Positions 7,719-16,021 of a stretch of DNA of 64,000 nucleotides are shown here, in pieces (position 1 is the stretch's first letter; every line of letters starts with the position of its first letter). The translations under genes and the position numbers were made by a program. Origin of the DNA: Mesorhizobium qingshengii (GTDB lineage Bacteria; Pseudomonadota; Alphaproteobacteria; Rhizobiales; Rhizobiaceae); the NCBI RefSeq assembly GCF_027563465.1, contig NZ_JAPFQA010000001.1, forward strand, positions 186,001-250,000. The letters are read 5' to 3'. The notes below the pieces were generated by a model, which did no database searches, was not told where the DNA came from, and was given only the letters and a program-made list of their open reading frames with translations.

Positions 7719-7743
7719 TCAGCGCGCCGACCAGACGCGCTGA
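7719..7743 (-). terminator. Possible terminator hairpin after hsp20
   Basis: TCAGCGCG and CGCGCTGA form a perfect 8-bp stem with a 9-base loop, 23 bp past the hsp20 stop codon. No uridine run follows, so it may only stabilise the transcript end. Confidence 0.4.
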
Positions 7744-7765
7744 GGGCGATCAGCGGTCACGGCCA

Positions 7766-8305
7766 CTACGCAGGCTTGACCGCGATCTTCTTCTCGGCCT
7801 TCTGGGCTTCGGCGGTCTTGGGCAGCTTCACCGTCAGCACGCCCTTGGCAAAGGTCGCCTCGATCTTGTCGGCGTCCACGCCTTCAGGCAGCTGGAACGA
7901 GCGCTGGAAGGAGCCGTAGCGGCGCTCGGACAGATGGTAGTCCTTGTCCTTCTCTTCTTTTTCCTCCCGCTTCTCGCCCTTGATGGTCAGCATATGGTTG
8001 GCGAGTTTGATCTCGACATTCTTTTCGTCGATACCCGGCAGTTCGGCCGTGATCTCGTACCCCTTGTCCTTCTCGACAAGATCCATGGCCGGCGCGACAG
8101 GCCAGCCCGGATTACGCAGGGACGGCAGTTCACGACCGAACAGGGAGCGCGTCGAAGGCAGGCGAAAATCGAAAGGATGGAAGTCGTCGAACAGGCGGTC
8201 GATTTCGCGACGCAGGCTTTCGAACGGAGTGGTCCAGTTGCCGGCTGGCGCCGGCGCGGCGCTCTTCTCTGCCTTGACAGGCAGTTTGGTGGCAGTTTCG
8301 GCCAT
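7766..8305 (-). CDS. Small heat shock protein, Hsp20/alpha-crystallin family
   Basis: The 179-residue protein has an N-terminal Ala/Pro-rich arm, then FESLRREIDRLFDDF, typical of bacterial class A small heat shock proteins. The alpha-crystallin domain spans roughly residues 70-165, with ITAELPGIDEKNVEIKLANH, ERRYGSFQRSFQLPEGVD and the strand AKGVLTVKLPK. These proteins form oligomers that hold unfolding proteins in a refoldable state. Upstream is a perfect FNR/FixK box at 8538, and a possible small gene (8364-8489) lies between box and hsp20, which would make hsp20 the second gene of the transcript. No CIRCE-like or ROSE-like element was noticed. Confidence 0.92.
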   Translation of the reverse strand: MAETATKLPVKAEKSAAPAPAGNWTTPFESLRREIDRLFDDFHPFDFRLPSTRSLFGRELPSLRNPGWPVAPAMDLVEKDKGYEITAELPGIDEKNVEIKLANHMLTIKGEKREEKEEKDKDYHLSERRYGSFQRSFQLPEGVDADKIEATFAKGVLTVKLPKTAEAQKAEKKIAVKPA

Positions 8306-8363
8306 GGTTCTTCTCCTTTGGCGAGTTTGATCGACAAGGTACCGCCGCCTCCGCCCTTCCGCC

Positions 8364-8489
8364 TTAGGTCTCCCAGGAGGCGCTAGAGCTGGAGGTCAGC
8401 GGACCCGCTTGCCAAATGTCGTCGCCGAACTGGTCCATTGCTTCGCGAATCCGCGGTTTTGCCGCTGTCCATCGCGCCCGCGTCGCCAC
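8364..8489 (-). CDS. Possible 41-residue protein ahead of hsp20
   Basis: A GTG-started frame of 41 codons reads VATRARWTAAKPRIREAMDQ and then FGDDIWQAGPLTSSSSASWE before TAA. The composition is protein-like and the start lies 49 bp from the perfect FNR/FixK box at 8538, the spacing seen at other genes of the island, whereas hsp20 itself is 233 bp away. There is no convincing ribosome-binding site and I recognise no family, so this is a candidate only. Confidence 0.33.
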   Translation of the reverse strand: MATRARWTAAKPRIREAMDQFGDDIWQAGPLTSSSSASWET

Positions 8490-8537
8490 ATCAGGCTGGC
8501 AAGAACAGCATGAAATCAGCTGCAAAGGGGAGGCTCA

Positions 8538-8551
8538 TTGATCGGAATCAA
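8538..8551. promoter_or_regulatory. FNR/FixK-type box TTGATCGGAATCAA
   Basis: Perfect TTGAY-N4-RTCAA. No plus-strand gene starts nearby, so it most likely drives the minus-strand unit of the 41-codon frame and hsp20. Confidence 0.75.
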
Positions 8552-8642
8552 TGACAACAGAAAATGTCTTCCGCTGGAGCCCGATGGAGATGCGCGACCA
8601 CCGAAACGTCGTCCGTCAGCAAGCGCGGGGGCGCTGCGATGA

Positions 8643-9089
8643 CTAGAAGTGCTCGCGTTCAAATTCGACGCAGGAGTGGCCGAGTGTCGAAAGACCATCG
8701 GCGAGATGGTCCGCAAGCAGCGGCGTCCCACAGAGATAGTCGGCGGTATGCTCGTTGTGCGCGTCAGCTGCCTGCTGGCGGACACTTTGCCACTCGTCGG
8801 CGGACTGGTCGTCGCGCCCCAACCACATCAGGGCGACCAGGTCGATTTGTGCGTCGACGGAAAGATCGGAAATCAGCGACTGCAATTCTTCGAGAGCCGG
8901 GTCGTCGTCATGATCCTCGAGGATCGCGGCGGAATGATCGTCGGACGGATTGGAGGCGGGGCTGGGTTCGGTGACCGGATCCTTGGCATCGAACTCGCGC
9001 GCCTTCATGATGATGAAGCACACGGTTTCGAGCGGAACTTCAAGTTCCGTTTCGCCGTCGCCAACCCTGTTCTCTGCTTTTTCCATCAT
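8643..9089 (-). CDS. DUF3775 domain protein
   Basis: The 148-residue protein has an N-terminal block VPLETVCFIIMKAREFDAK and a later IDLVALMWLGRD, the two signatures of DUF3775, separated by a very acidic linker rich in Asp/Glu. The function of the family is unknown. The ATG at 9089 overlaps the stop codon of the upstream helix-hairpin-helix gene by four bases (ATGA), so translation is coupled and the two share the FNR/FixK-linked promoter at 10066. The longer frame upstream of 9089 overlaps the other gene and is rejected. Confidence 0.8.
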   Translation of the reverse strand: MMEKAENRVGDGETELEVPLETVCFIIMKAREFDAKDPVTEPSPASNPSDDHSAAILEDHDDDPALEELQSLISDLSVDAQIDLVALMWLGRDDQSADEWQSVRQQAADAHNEHTADYLCGTPLLADHLADGLSTLGHSCVEFEREHF

Positions 9090-9997
9090 ACCGGTTCCTC
9101 CAGTTGCTGTTCGTCTTCCCGTCCCCGGACGACGCGCCTGCCTGCCATCGGCCCCCTTGTTTCGGTGACGACGGTGCATCGTCCCTCCGGTTGGCCTTCG
9201 GCCTGGAAATAGATCGCAACCCAGTCGCTCGTCCTTGACAGTTCGTGCGCCAGCCTGGTGTTGGAGAAGAACGCGGTGAAATGCCAGTTGTCATGCCGCG
9301 CATGCAGGACCGGCAGCCAAGCCTCGCCCTTCGGATTGAAGCGCTTCGGCGCAATCTTGCGGAGCACTCCGGCTGCCGCCTTCTCGCGATACATGCGATC
9401 GACATCGAGCAGCATCGATACCGGCGGCAAGGGTTGAGGTTGATGGGTCGTTCTCAGCCGAGCCCTGCCGAGCCGCTCGGCCAGGGCTGCCCCCAGCATC
9501 TCCTTGCGCCTGTGGCCGATGCCCTTGATATGAAGCGCGCCGCTATGGAGCGCGTTCTCGAGGTCTTCGAGCGTCTCGAACTGCCCGTCCTCGGCGAGGC
9601 TGTGCGCGTATCGTGGTCCGATGCCGGGGATCGACCGAAACAGCGCCTCCGGTTCCATATCGCCGCGCAGCCGTTCCAGTTGCGACCAGCGCCCGGTCGC
9701 GACCATCTCGGCAATCGCGCCAGCCAGGCCTGTTCCGATGGCCGGGAGGGCGATGAGGCCGTCGCGTCCCTCCTTTGCCAGGATCTCGCCCAAGGGCCGT
9801 TCCAGCCTGGAAACGACATCCGCCGCCCTTCTGCAGGCCCTTGCGCGGAAACCGTCGGCGCCCTGGCTGTCGAGGAGATCGGCAAAATCGCGGAATTTTG
9901 CCGCCACGCCGATGTTCTCGAGGAGCGGCTTCGTCGCCAATGGCGTCATTGGCTTGACGCCTGGGTTTGGACTCGCGGTCTGAAGCGGCTCCGTCAT
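9086..9997 (-). CDS. Helix-hairpin-helix protein resembling the N-terminal part of DNA polymerase X
   Basis: The 303-residue protein starts at the ATG at 9997. An N-terminal helical domain (NIGVAAKFRDFADLLDSQGA, then FRARACRRAADVV) resembles the 8-kDa domain of PolX. It is followed by helix-hairpin-helix motifs LPAIGTGLAGAIAEM and IPGIGPRYAHSLAEDG and a third at LHIKGIGHRRKEML. The nucleotidyltransferase and PHP domains of full PolX are absent; the C-terminal 110 residues (from about VSMLLDVDRMYREKA) are a separate conserved domain that I cannot name. DNA binding is likely, while catalysis is not shown. The gene is translationally coupled to the DUF3775 gene. Confidence 0.75.
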   Translation of the reverse strand: MTEPLQTASPNPGVKPMTPLATKPLLENIGVAAKFRDFADLLDSQGADGFRARACRRAADVVSRLERPLGEILAKEGRDGLIALPAIGTGLAGAIAEMVATGRWSQLERLRGDMEPEALFRSIPGIGPRYAHSLAEDGQFETLEDLENALHSGALHIKGIGHRRKEMLGAALAERLGRARLRTTHQPQPLPPVSMLLDVDRMYREKAAAGVLRKIAPKRFNPKGEAWLPVLHARHDNWHFTAFFSNTRLAHELSRTSDWVAIYFQAEGQPEGRCTVVTETRGPMAGRRVVRGREDEQQLEEPV

Positions 9998-10065
9998 GGC
10001 TCTCCCCGGCACAGGGGTTGAAAATTGCCGATTGCTCCTCCTAGCCCATTCGACCGCTCGCATCC

Positions 10066-10079
10066 TTGACGCGCATCAA
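10066..10079. promoter_or_regulatory. FNR/FixK-type box TTGACGCGCATCAA
   Basis: Perfect TTGAY-N4-RTCAA between divergent genes. It is 69 bp from the helix-hairpin-helix gene start (predicted leader about 34 nt) and only 34 bp from the PRPP synthase ATG, which would make that transcript nearly leaderless if it uses the same site. Confidence 0.78.
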
Positions 10080-10112
10080 TCCAGCCGTGTTCGAAACCGG
10101 ATAGAAGAAAAC

Positions 10113-11093
10113 ATGCGTTTCTTCGCACTCAAAGGCTCGGAACAGCTCGGCGCGGCCGCGGCGCGGGCGCTTTCGATCGACCTTGATCCGCATGAAGAGC
10201 GAGATTTCGAGGACGGGGAGCACAAGGCGCGCCCGCTGGTCGGTGTGCGCGGCAGGGATGTCTATGTGCTGCACAGCCTGGCCGGAGGGGAGGGCGTGTC
10301 CGCCAACGACAAGCTATGCAAGCTTCTGTTTTTCCTGGCGACATGCAAGGAGAACGGCGCCGCGCGAGTAACAGCGGTCGTTCCCTATCTTGCCTATGCG
10401 CGCAAGGACCGGCAGACCAAGGCGCGTGATCCGGTCACCACGCGCTATGTCGCGCAACTCTTCGAGGCAATGGGTACCGACCGGATCATGACGCTCGACG
10501 TCCATAATTTCGCGGCTTTCCAGAACGCCTTTCGGTGTGAGAGCATCCATCTCGATACGCGAAAGCTGTTTGCCCCGCTGATAGGCAAATTGGCTGGCGA
10601 TCTGCCGATCGCCATTTTTTCCCCCGACAGCGGCGGCGTAAAGCGCGCGCAATTGCTCAAGGAGGCGCTGGAGGCGGAAACCGGGAAGGAAATCGGATTC
10701 GGCTTCATGGAAAAGCGCCGCAGCCGGAACGTGGTTTCCGGCGAACTGTTCGCGGGCGACGTCGCGGACAAAGCCGTTTTCATTGTCGATGATCTGATCA
10801 GCACGGGTGGCACGGTTCTGCGCGCCGCACTTGCCTGTCGTGAGCGCGGCGCTCGGGCCGTTCATGCGATCGCCACGCACGGATTGTTTGGCAAGGGTGC
10901 CGACGTGCTGTTCGGCAGCCAGGCGATAGACCGTATCATCGTCACTGACAGCGTGGACTCGGCGGCGGTCGCCAAGGCCCGTTATCCGCAAGCGCCCTTG
11001 GACATTCTGCCGATCGGCTGTCTGGTCGGCAAGGCGATCAGGCGTCTCCACGCACAGGGCTCGATTTCAGACCTGATCGGGATTGATGACTGA
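10113..11093 (+). CDS. Ribose-phosphate pyrophosphokinase (PRPP synthase) paralogue
   Basis: The 326-residue protein starts MRFFALKGSEQLGAAAARAL. It carries the ribose-phosphate/ATP region ARKDRQTKARDPVTTRYVAQ, the Mg site DVHNFAAFQNAF, the conserved PDSGGVKRAQLL and the PRPP loop FIVDDLISTGGTV. These define ribose-phosphate diphosphokinases, which make PRPP from ribose 5-phosphate and ATP. It is divergent from the short canonical housekeeping type in its N-terminus and lies in a stress island, so it is probably a second, conditionally expressed copy. Its 3' end overlaps the 3' end of the convergent kinase gene by 56 bp. A phosphoribosyltransferase that could use the product is at 3439-4131. 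Confidence 0.86.
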   Translation: MRFFALKGSEQLGAAAARALSIDLDPHEERDFEDGEHKARPLVGVRGRDVYVLHSLAGGEGVSANDKLCKLLFFLATCKENGAARVTAVVPYLAYARKDRQTKARDPVTTRYVAQLFEAMGTDRIMTLDVHNFAAFQNAFRCESIHLDTRKLFAPLIGKLAGDLPIAIFSPDSGGVKRAQLLKEALEAETGKEIGFGFMEKRRSRNVVSGELFAGDVADKAVFIVDDLISTGGTVLRAALACRERGARAVHAIATHGLFGKGADVLFGSQAIDRIIVTDSVDSAAVAKARYPQAPLDILPIGCLVGKAIRRLHAQGSISDLIGIDD

Positions 11094-12111
11094 AAGTCTC
11101 GCGCTCCGCCTGCCTGATGTAGCGGATCGCCTGCCGGCGCCATTTTTCCGGATGACGGATTGGCGTCTCGAGGAGATGCGCGACACCGAGACGGGCCCTC
11201 AGCAATGCCCGGAAACCGCCATAGAGAGCCAGCAGCTCGGCATCGGGGCTATCCGGCAGCCGGTTTTGCAGAGCCTTGACCAGCAGCGGCCGGATCCATG
11301 GCGCGCCCAGCATCTCGCATTCCATGCCGAGATAGTTGATCTCGTCATAGGGATCGACGATGCGCATCGACCGGTTGAACTCGAGGCAGTCGATGATCTG
11401 GAGCGGCTGGCAAAGGCAGACGTGTTCGGGGCGCAGGTCGCCATGCCCTTCAACGATCCTGCCGCGAAGGATGCGCGCTTCTATCCGCGGTCGCAATCGC
11501 TGCAGCAGGCCGTCCACCATGTCCAAGGAGCCGGACACGATATCCGCCAACGCGAATTCGGGCCGCAGCAGGATGGCGCGGTTGATGCTCTGCTCTCCTG
11601 TCAGGTGGCGCAGATAGGCTCCGCCGCCGTCGATTTCCGCCCGGCGTTGCGCATAAAAGTCCGCCAGCGTCTTGGCGACGTCATCGATCTCCGTCACCGT
11701 CAGGCGACCGCCACCGCCGATACGCTCGTCCAGCATGTCGCTTTGCGGCAGGCGCTTCATTTCGACCAGCCAGTCGACGACGCGGCCACCGCCGCCGAGG
11801 GTTAAACGGCCTGATGCGTCACGGCGAACAGGAAGGACCCGCCGATAGGTTTCGGCGGCGAGGCGGGCATTCAGCCGCAATTCCTCGCCGCAGTAGAAGT
11901 GCCGCTTCCTGATCGTGCTGAAGTCGAGGAACGCATGCCTGACCGGCTTCTTGAGCTTGTAGACCCGGTCGTCCGTGAGGAAGACCCAGGACATATGCGT
12001 CTCGCGGGCATCCACATGTGTCGTTCCGCTCCCGTATGCCGCGGGATCGCTGAGAAAGCGCACCTTCGCCGCCAGGTCCGCAATTTGCCGGTGCCCCATC
12101 ATCGCAGGCAC
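11038..12111 (-). CDS. Kinase-like protein of the aminoglycoside phosphotransferase superfamily
   Basis: The 357-residue protein has an N-terminal lobe with the strand pattern SWVFLTDDRVYKLKKPVRHA, where the KLKK lysine is the likely ATP-binding residue. The C-terminal lobe has GRIVEGHGDLRPEHVCL, the catalytic HGDLxxxH loop, and QIIDCLEFN, the metal-binding IDxxEF motif. This is the COG2187 type of APH-like protein; a true antibiotic substrate is unlikely and the natural one is unknown. In related genomes such proteins can carry an extra P-loop kinase domain, which is missing here. The start may be the ATG at 12111 or 12099-12102. The tail overlaps prs convergently. Confidence 0.74.
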   Translation of the reverse strand: MPAMMGHRQIADLAAKVRFLSDPAAYGSGTTHVDARETHMSWVFLTDDRVYKLKKPVRHAFLDFSTIRKRHFYCGEELRLNARLAAETYRRVLPVRRDASGRLTLGGGGRVVDWLVEMKRLPQSDMLDERIGGGGRLTVTEIDDVAKTLADFYAQRRAEIDGGGAYLRHLTGEQSINRAILLRPEFALADIVSGSLDMVDGLLQRLRPRIEARILRGRIVEGHGDLRPEHVCLCQPLQIIDCLEFNRSMRIVDPYDEINYLGMECEMLGAPWIRPLLVKALQNRLPDSPDAELLALYGGFRALLRARLGVAHLLETPIRHPEKWRRQAIRYIRQAERETFSHQSRSGLKSSPVRGDA

Positions 12112-12137
12112 AATGGTGGCCAGCAGCGATCCGCACT

Positions 12138-12151
12138 TTGATGCGTGTCAA
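12138..12151. promoter_or_regulatory. FNR/FixK-type box TTGATGCGTGTCAA
   Basis: Perfect TTGAY-N4-RTCAA in the divergent region between the kinase-like gene and ftsH. The distance to the ftsH start (58 bp) predicts a leader of about 23 nt, so ftsH is the likely target. Confidence 0.78.
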
Positions 12152-12208
12152 GGACGCGCCCGCTGGTCGTGACATTTTGTCGACGAATGCAATTTCCGGC
12201 TGGATGTC

Positions 12209-14029
12209 ATGGACCGCAAGCACACCTTCAACATAGGCTACGTCATCGCTGCCATCCTGATCATTGAGCTGTTTCAGGTCTGGTTCGCCTATCGCGACAC
12301 CGCCCAGATTTCCTACAGTGACGTGATCCGCCTCACCGAGGAGGGCAAGGTTGCGTCCGTCACGCTAACCGAGACCATGATCGAGGGCGCCTTCAAGGAG
12401 CCGCAGGATGGCAAGAAGACGTTTCTTGCCAATCGCGTCGACCCTGCGGCGGTTGCGGTTTTCGAGAAGGCCGGCGTCAAGATCACCGGCGCTTCCGACA
12501 GCAACTGGCTGACGACAGTTCTCTCCTGGATATTGCCCGCGCTGATTTTCGTCGGCATCTGGATGTTCTTCTTCCGCGGGTTCGCCGACAGGCAAGGCAT
12601 GGGCGGCCTGATCAATATCGGCAAATCGAAGGCGAAGGTCTATCTGGAGCGCAAGACAGGCGTGACTTTCGAAGACGTGGCGGGCGTCGACGAAGCCAAG
12701 GCCGAACTGCAGGAAATCGTTTCCTTCCTCAAGGACAAGGGCAAATACGGTCGCCTCGGCGCGCGTATCCCCAAGGGCATCCTGCTGGTCGGGCCGCCCG
12801 GAACCGGCAAGACATTGATGGCGCGCGCTGTCGCTGGCGAGGCGGGAGTGCCCTTCTTCTCCATCTCCGGCTCCGAATTCGTCGAGATGTTCGTCGGCGT
12901 GGGCGCGGCCAGGGTACGAGACCTGTTCGAGCAGGCCCGGCAGGCCGCGCCTTGCATCATCTTCATCGATGAACTCGACGCGCTGGGCCGTGCCCGCAGC
13001 CCGTTCGCGGGTTATGGCGGCGGTGACGAGAAAGAGCAGACACTGAACCAACTGCTCTCGGAACTCGACGGTTTCGATCCGCGTGTTGGCATCGTGCTGC
13101 TGGCCGCCACCAACCGGCCCGAAATCCTCGATCCGGCCCTGCTGCGCGCCGGACGCTTCGACCGGCAGGTCGTTCTGGACCGGCCCGACCGCAAGGGCAG
13201 GGAGGCGATCGTCAAGGTCCACATCAAGAACGTCTCGATCGCGCCTGGCGTCGCCACGGACGAGATTGCCGCCATAACGCCCGGTTTCACCGGTGCCGAT
13301 CTTGCCAATCTGGTCAACGAGGCGGCCATCATCGCCACGCGGCGTGGCGCCGACAAGGTGACGATGGACGACTTTACCAATGCGGTCGAGCGCATCGTCG
13401 CAGGGTCGGAACGCAAAAGCCGATTGCTGAAACCGCAGGAGCGTGAGCGTGTCGCCTTTCACGAAATGGGGCATGCCTTGGTGGCGGTCGCGACGCGAAG
13501 CGCCGATCCGGTGCACAAGATATCCATCATTCCGCGCTCGATCGGCGCCCTCGGTTTCACCATGCAGCGTCCGACGGAGGACCGGTTTCTGATCACGGTC
13601 AGTGAACTGAAGGACCGCATGGTCGTCCTCATGGGCGGCCGCGCGGCCGAGGAAGTCATATTCGGCGAAGTCTCGACCGGGGCGGCCGACGACCTCGCCA
13701 AGGTCACGGATATTGCCCGTCAATGTGTCACCCGCTTCGGCATGGACCCGACGGTGGGACAGGCAGTCCTCGAAGAGCAGCGCCTGCAATGGCTGGGTGA
13801 CAGTCCTGGCCTGCCGAACAAGAAGGACTATTCGGAGGCCACGGCGCGTGAGGTCGACTTAGCGGTCCGCGGCATGATCGACGAGGCTTTTGCCCTTGCC
13901 AGAGATGTGCTCCGCGAAAGGATCACCGATCTGCGCGCCGGCGCGAAGCTGCTGCTCGAGAAGGAAACGCTGACGCCTGACGACTTCGCGCCGTTGCGGC
14001 GAGCCGCGGTGCTGGTCCCGGCGGCGTGA
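12209..14029 (+). CDS. ftsH: ATP-dependent zinc metalloprotease FtsH, second copy type
   Basis: The 606-residue protein has two N-terminal membrane segments (about residues 6-27 and 103-125) around a periplasmic loop. The AAA+ domain carries Walker A GPPGTGKT near residues 195-202, Walker [15 protein letters not shown], and the arginine-finger region [11 protein letters not shown]. The zinc site is HEMGH at residues 418-422, with the third ligand region [14 protein letters not shown]. FtsH degrades unstable membrane and cytosolic proteins. It is somewhat shorter than the usual 640-650 residues and lacks a long C-terminal tail. Its location in a stress island with an FNR/FixK box suggests a dedicated paralogue and not the housekeeping gene. 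Confidence 0.93.
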   Translation: MDRKHTFNIGYVIAAILIIELFQVWFAYRDTAQISYSDVIRLTEEGKVASVTLTETMIEGAFKEPQDGKKTFLANRVDPAAVAVFEKAGVKITGASDSNWLTTVLSWILPALIFVGIWMFFFRGFADRQGMGGLINIGKSKAKVYLERKTGVTFEDVAGVDEAKAELQEIVSFLKDKGKYGRLGARIPKGILLVGPPGTGKTLMARAVAGEAGVPFFSISGSEFVEMFVGVGAARVRDLFEQARQAAPCIIFIDELDALGRARSPFAGYGGGDEKEQTLNQLLSELDGFDPRVGIVLLAATNRPEILDPALLRAGRFDRQVVLDRPDRKGREAIVKVHIKNVSIAPGVATDEIAAITPGFTGADLANLVNEAAIIATRRGADKVTMDDFTNAVERIVAGSERKSRLLKPQERERVAFHEMGHALVAVATRSADPVHKISIIPRSIGALGFTMQRPTEDRFLITVSELKDRMVVLMGGRAAEEVIFGEVSTGAADDLAKVTDIARQCVTRFGMDPTVGQAVLEEQRLQWLGDSPGLPNKKDYSEATAREVDLAVRGMIDEAFALARDVLRERITDLRAGAKLLLEKETLTPDDFAPLRRAAVLVPAA

Positions 14030-14079
14030 AGGAGACGCCGGCCAAGATGCCGGCACCCCTAACAAACGAGGAGAGTGTC

Positions 14080-14598
14080 ATGAAACACAAGCTTCGGCAG
14101 AAGATGATCGCCATCCTGACGCGTTGCATGGACATGACGATTGCCACGACCCGCGCCGACGGCTCGCCACAGGCGACGGTGGTTTCGTTCGCCCATGACG
14201 GTCTGCTGCTCTATTTCGGCTGCGGAGCCGGCTCGCAGAAGGCTATGAATATCTCTCGCGACCCGCGCGTTTCGGTCGCCATGACCGCACCCTATGAGGA
14301 CTGGCTGGAGATCAAGGGGTTGTCGATGGCGGCGATCGCGACGGAGGTCGTCTTGCCTTCCGAACTCACGGAAATCGGCCGCATGATGGTGCAGCGCTTC
14401 CCGCAGATTTCGGCTATCCAGCCTGGCGAAGCGGCAGCCGTGAAGCTGTTCAGGGTACGGCCCACGATCATCTCTGTACTCGACTATTCCTTGGGTTTTG
14501 GTCACGCCGATCTCGTCAAGATCGAGGCCGATGACATCGCCGAGACCCTGGACAGCATGCGGCACCATTGGCTTGCGGGCACTCCCGCGACTTCGTGA
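14080..14598 (+). CDS. Pyridoxamine 5'-phosphate oxidase-like flavin-binding protein
   Basis: The start at 14080 is preceded by GGAGAG and gives 172 residues. The sequence MDMTIATTRADGSPQATVVS followed by LLLYFGCGAGSQKAMNISRDPRVSVAM is the split-barrel pattern of the PNPOx-like family that binds FMN or F420-like cofactors. The true PNPOx substrate residues cannot be verified, so a general flavin-dependent reductase/oxidase or haem-handling role is possible. It lies 50 bp after ftsH on the same strand and is probably co-transcribed with it. Confidence 0.78.
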   Translation: MKHKLRQKMIAILTRCMDMTIATTRADGSPQATVVSFAHDGLLLYFGCGAGSQKAMNISRDPRVSVAMTAPYEDWLEIKGLSMAAIATEVVLPSELTEIGRMMVQRFPQISAIQPGEAAAVKLFRVRPTIISVLDYSLGFGHADLVKIEADDIAETLDSMRHHWLAGTPATS

Positions 14599-14632
14599 CA
14601 GTCGTCCAGCCAGCCGACTATTTGACCGGGCA

Positions 14633-14646
14633 TTGAGCCGGATCAA
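14633..14646. promoter_or_regulatory. Near-perfect FNR/FixK-type box TTGAGCCGGATCAA
   Basis: One mismatch (G at position 5), the same deviation as at 4614. The near edge is 74 bp from the BON protein start, with a predicted leader of about 39 nt. Confidence 0.6.
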
Positions 14647-14719
14647 TGAGCAGGGATGCAAAGGATGCTTTTTTGTTCGCCGAGGGTGAAGAGCCCACTC
14701 AACAAACAGGAGACAGATC

Positions 14720-15367
14720 ATGACGGATATAGCGCTGCGTCAGAACATTCTCGATGAGTTGGAATTCGAGCCGAGCATTGACGCTGCCCACATCGGCGTC
14801 GCCGTGGAAGACGGCATCGTCACCCTGACCGGGCATGTTTCTTCCTATTGGGAAAAGACAACCGCCGAAAATGTAGTCAAGCGGGTCAAGGGCGTGAAGG
14901 GCCTCGCCGAGGAAATCGAAGTTCGGCTGGTTGGCTTGAAAGGAACCGCCGACGACGAGATCGCCAAGCGCGCGGTCGATGCGATCACCTGGAATGTCTC
15001 CATCCCGAGGGACAAGGTGCAGGTCAAGGTACAGGACGGATGGATCACGCTGACGGGGAAACTCGAATGGCAGTACCAGAAGAACGCCGCGGCCGAGGCC
15101 GTGCGCGGCCTGGCGGGCGTCGTCAGCGTCGCCAACCAGATCGAAATCGCTCCACGAGCCTCGGTATCCGACATCAAGAAGCGCATCGAGAACGCGCTGA
15201 AGCGCGATGCGGAAACCGAAGCACAGACGATCCATGTCAAAGTCCTGGATGGCAAGGTTACCCTTGAAGGCAAGGTCCGGGCGTGGTCCGAGCGCCAGGC
15301 AGCCGAGCGTGCCGCCTGGTCCTCGCCGGGCGTCCGGGCGGTGGAAGATCGGATTTCCATAATCTGA
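14720..15367 (+). CDS. Protein with three BON domains
   Basis: The 215-residue protein is three BON repeats in a row, roughly residues 3-72, 78-146 and 150-215. Each has the pattern VxVxDGxVTLTGxVxSWxxKxxAExxVxxVxGV, for example IGVAVEDGIVTLTGHV, VQVKVQDGWITLTGKL and IHVKVLDGKVTLEGKV. There is no signal peptide, so it is cytosolic, unlike OsmY, which is exported. BON domains bind phospholipid surfaces and are typical of osmotic and general stress proteins. The gene has its own FNR/FixK-like box and a good ribosome-binding site (AGGAGACAG). Confidence 0.9.
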   Translation: MTDIALRQNILDELEFEPSIDAAHIGVAVEDGIVTLTGHVSSYWEKTTAENVVKRVKGVKGLAEEIEVRLVGLKGTADDEIAKRAVDAITWNVSIPRDKVQVKVQDGWITLTGKLEWQYQKNAAAEAVRGLAGVVSVANQIEIAPRASVSDIKKRIENALKRDAETEAQTIHVKVLDGKVTLEGKVRAWSERQAAERAAWSSPGVRAVEDRISII

Positions 15368-15567
15368 CGGGGCCGACAGGCTCGGCAAGGCGGATTCCAT
15401 CAGTTGCCGCCGCGCCGATGCAGGGCGCCGTCTGTGTTCGGCCAAGAGAAATACACTCGGAGGAAGAGGGCGCTCTCTTCCAGGTCACGAGGCAACGAAG
15501 ACCGTTGCCAATGATGGCGAGGGAGCGCGTTGGACCTCGATCAAGACCATATCAAAGGAGAAACAAA

Positions 15568-15972
15568 ATGATTTTGGCTAATGGTGCTATCGTCGTGGTC
15601 ACCGACGGCGAGAACCTGCGCCTCTTCCGCAACAAGAGCCCCGAACCCCGGATCGACCTGGTAGAATTGCCCGATCCGGTTCTGCACTCGGCTAACACGG
15701 GCTCGGGCGGACGGCATCGCAGTTCCACGGCCAATCCCGACGACTCCCGCCTGCGGGAAGACGACTTTGCCGCGGCTGTGGCTGCCTATCTCAATCGCGA
15801 AGCGTTGGCGGAAGCGTTCCAGCACGTGGTGGTGATCGCCGATCCGCGCACGCTGGGCGAACTGCGCAAGCACTTCCAGGCTTCGCTGAAAGCAAAGCTG
15901 GTGGGCGAGCTGGCCAAGGATCTCGCGAAACATCCCGTCGAAGCCATCGAGAACACATTGGCGGCGGCTTGA
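15568..15972 (+). CDS. Host-attachment-like protein (PF10116/AtsE-type family)
   Basis: The start at 15568 follows AAAGGAG. The 134-residue protein begins MILANGAIVVVTDGENLRLF, the typical opening of the family in which the first strand reads as a nucleotide- or DNA-release-factor-like fold. Later blocks are EDDFAAAVAAYLNREAL, HVVVIADPRTLGELRKHF and LVGELAKDLAKHPVEAIE. The name derives from a plant-attachment phenotype in Agrobacterium-type bacteria, but the biochemical role is unknown. It follows the BON gene by 200 bp on the same strand. A weaker box-like sequence at 15531-15544 is too close to the start to be convincing. Confidence 0.78.
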   Translation: MILANGAIVVVTDGENLRLFRNKSPEPRIDLVELPDPVLHSANTGSGGRHRSSTANPDDSRLREDDFAAAVAAYLNREALAEAFQHVVVIADPRTLGELRKHFQASLKAKLVGELAKDLAKHPVEAIENTLAAA

Positions 15973-16021
15973 GTCCCGCCCAGGTCATGGACCAGGCTTG
16001 GCTGATCTTGACGTCACGACC

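Noticed and set aside
8649-9212. A 187-codon plus-strand frame
   Set aside because: Antisense of the DUF3775 gene, which has its family blocks and a coupled start.
12365-13789. A 474-codon minus-strand open frame
   Set aside because: Antisense of ftsH; no recognisable domain.
15531-15544. FNR-like sequence TGGACCTCGATCAA before the host-attachment-like gene
   Set aside because: One mismatch in the more conserved part of the left half, and the centre is only about 30 bp from the start codon, which does not fit a class II promoter.
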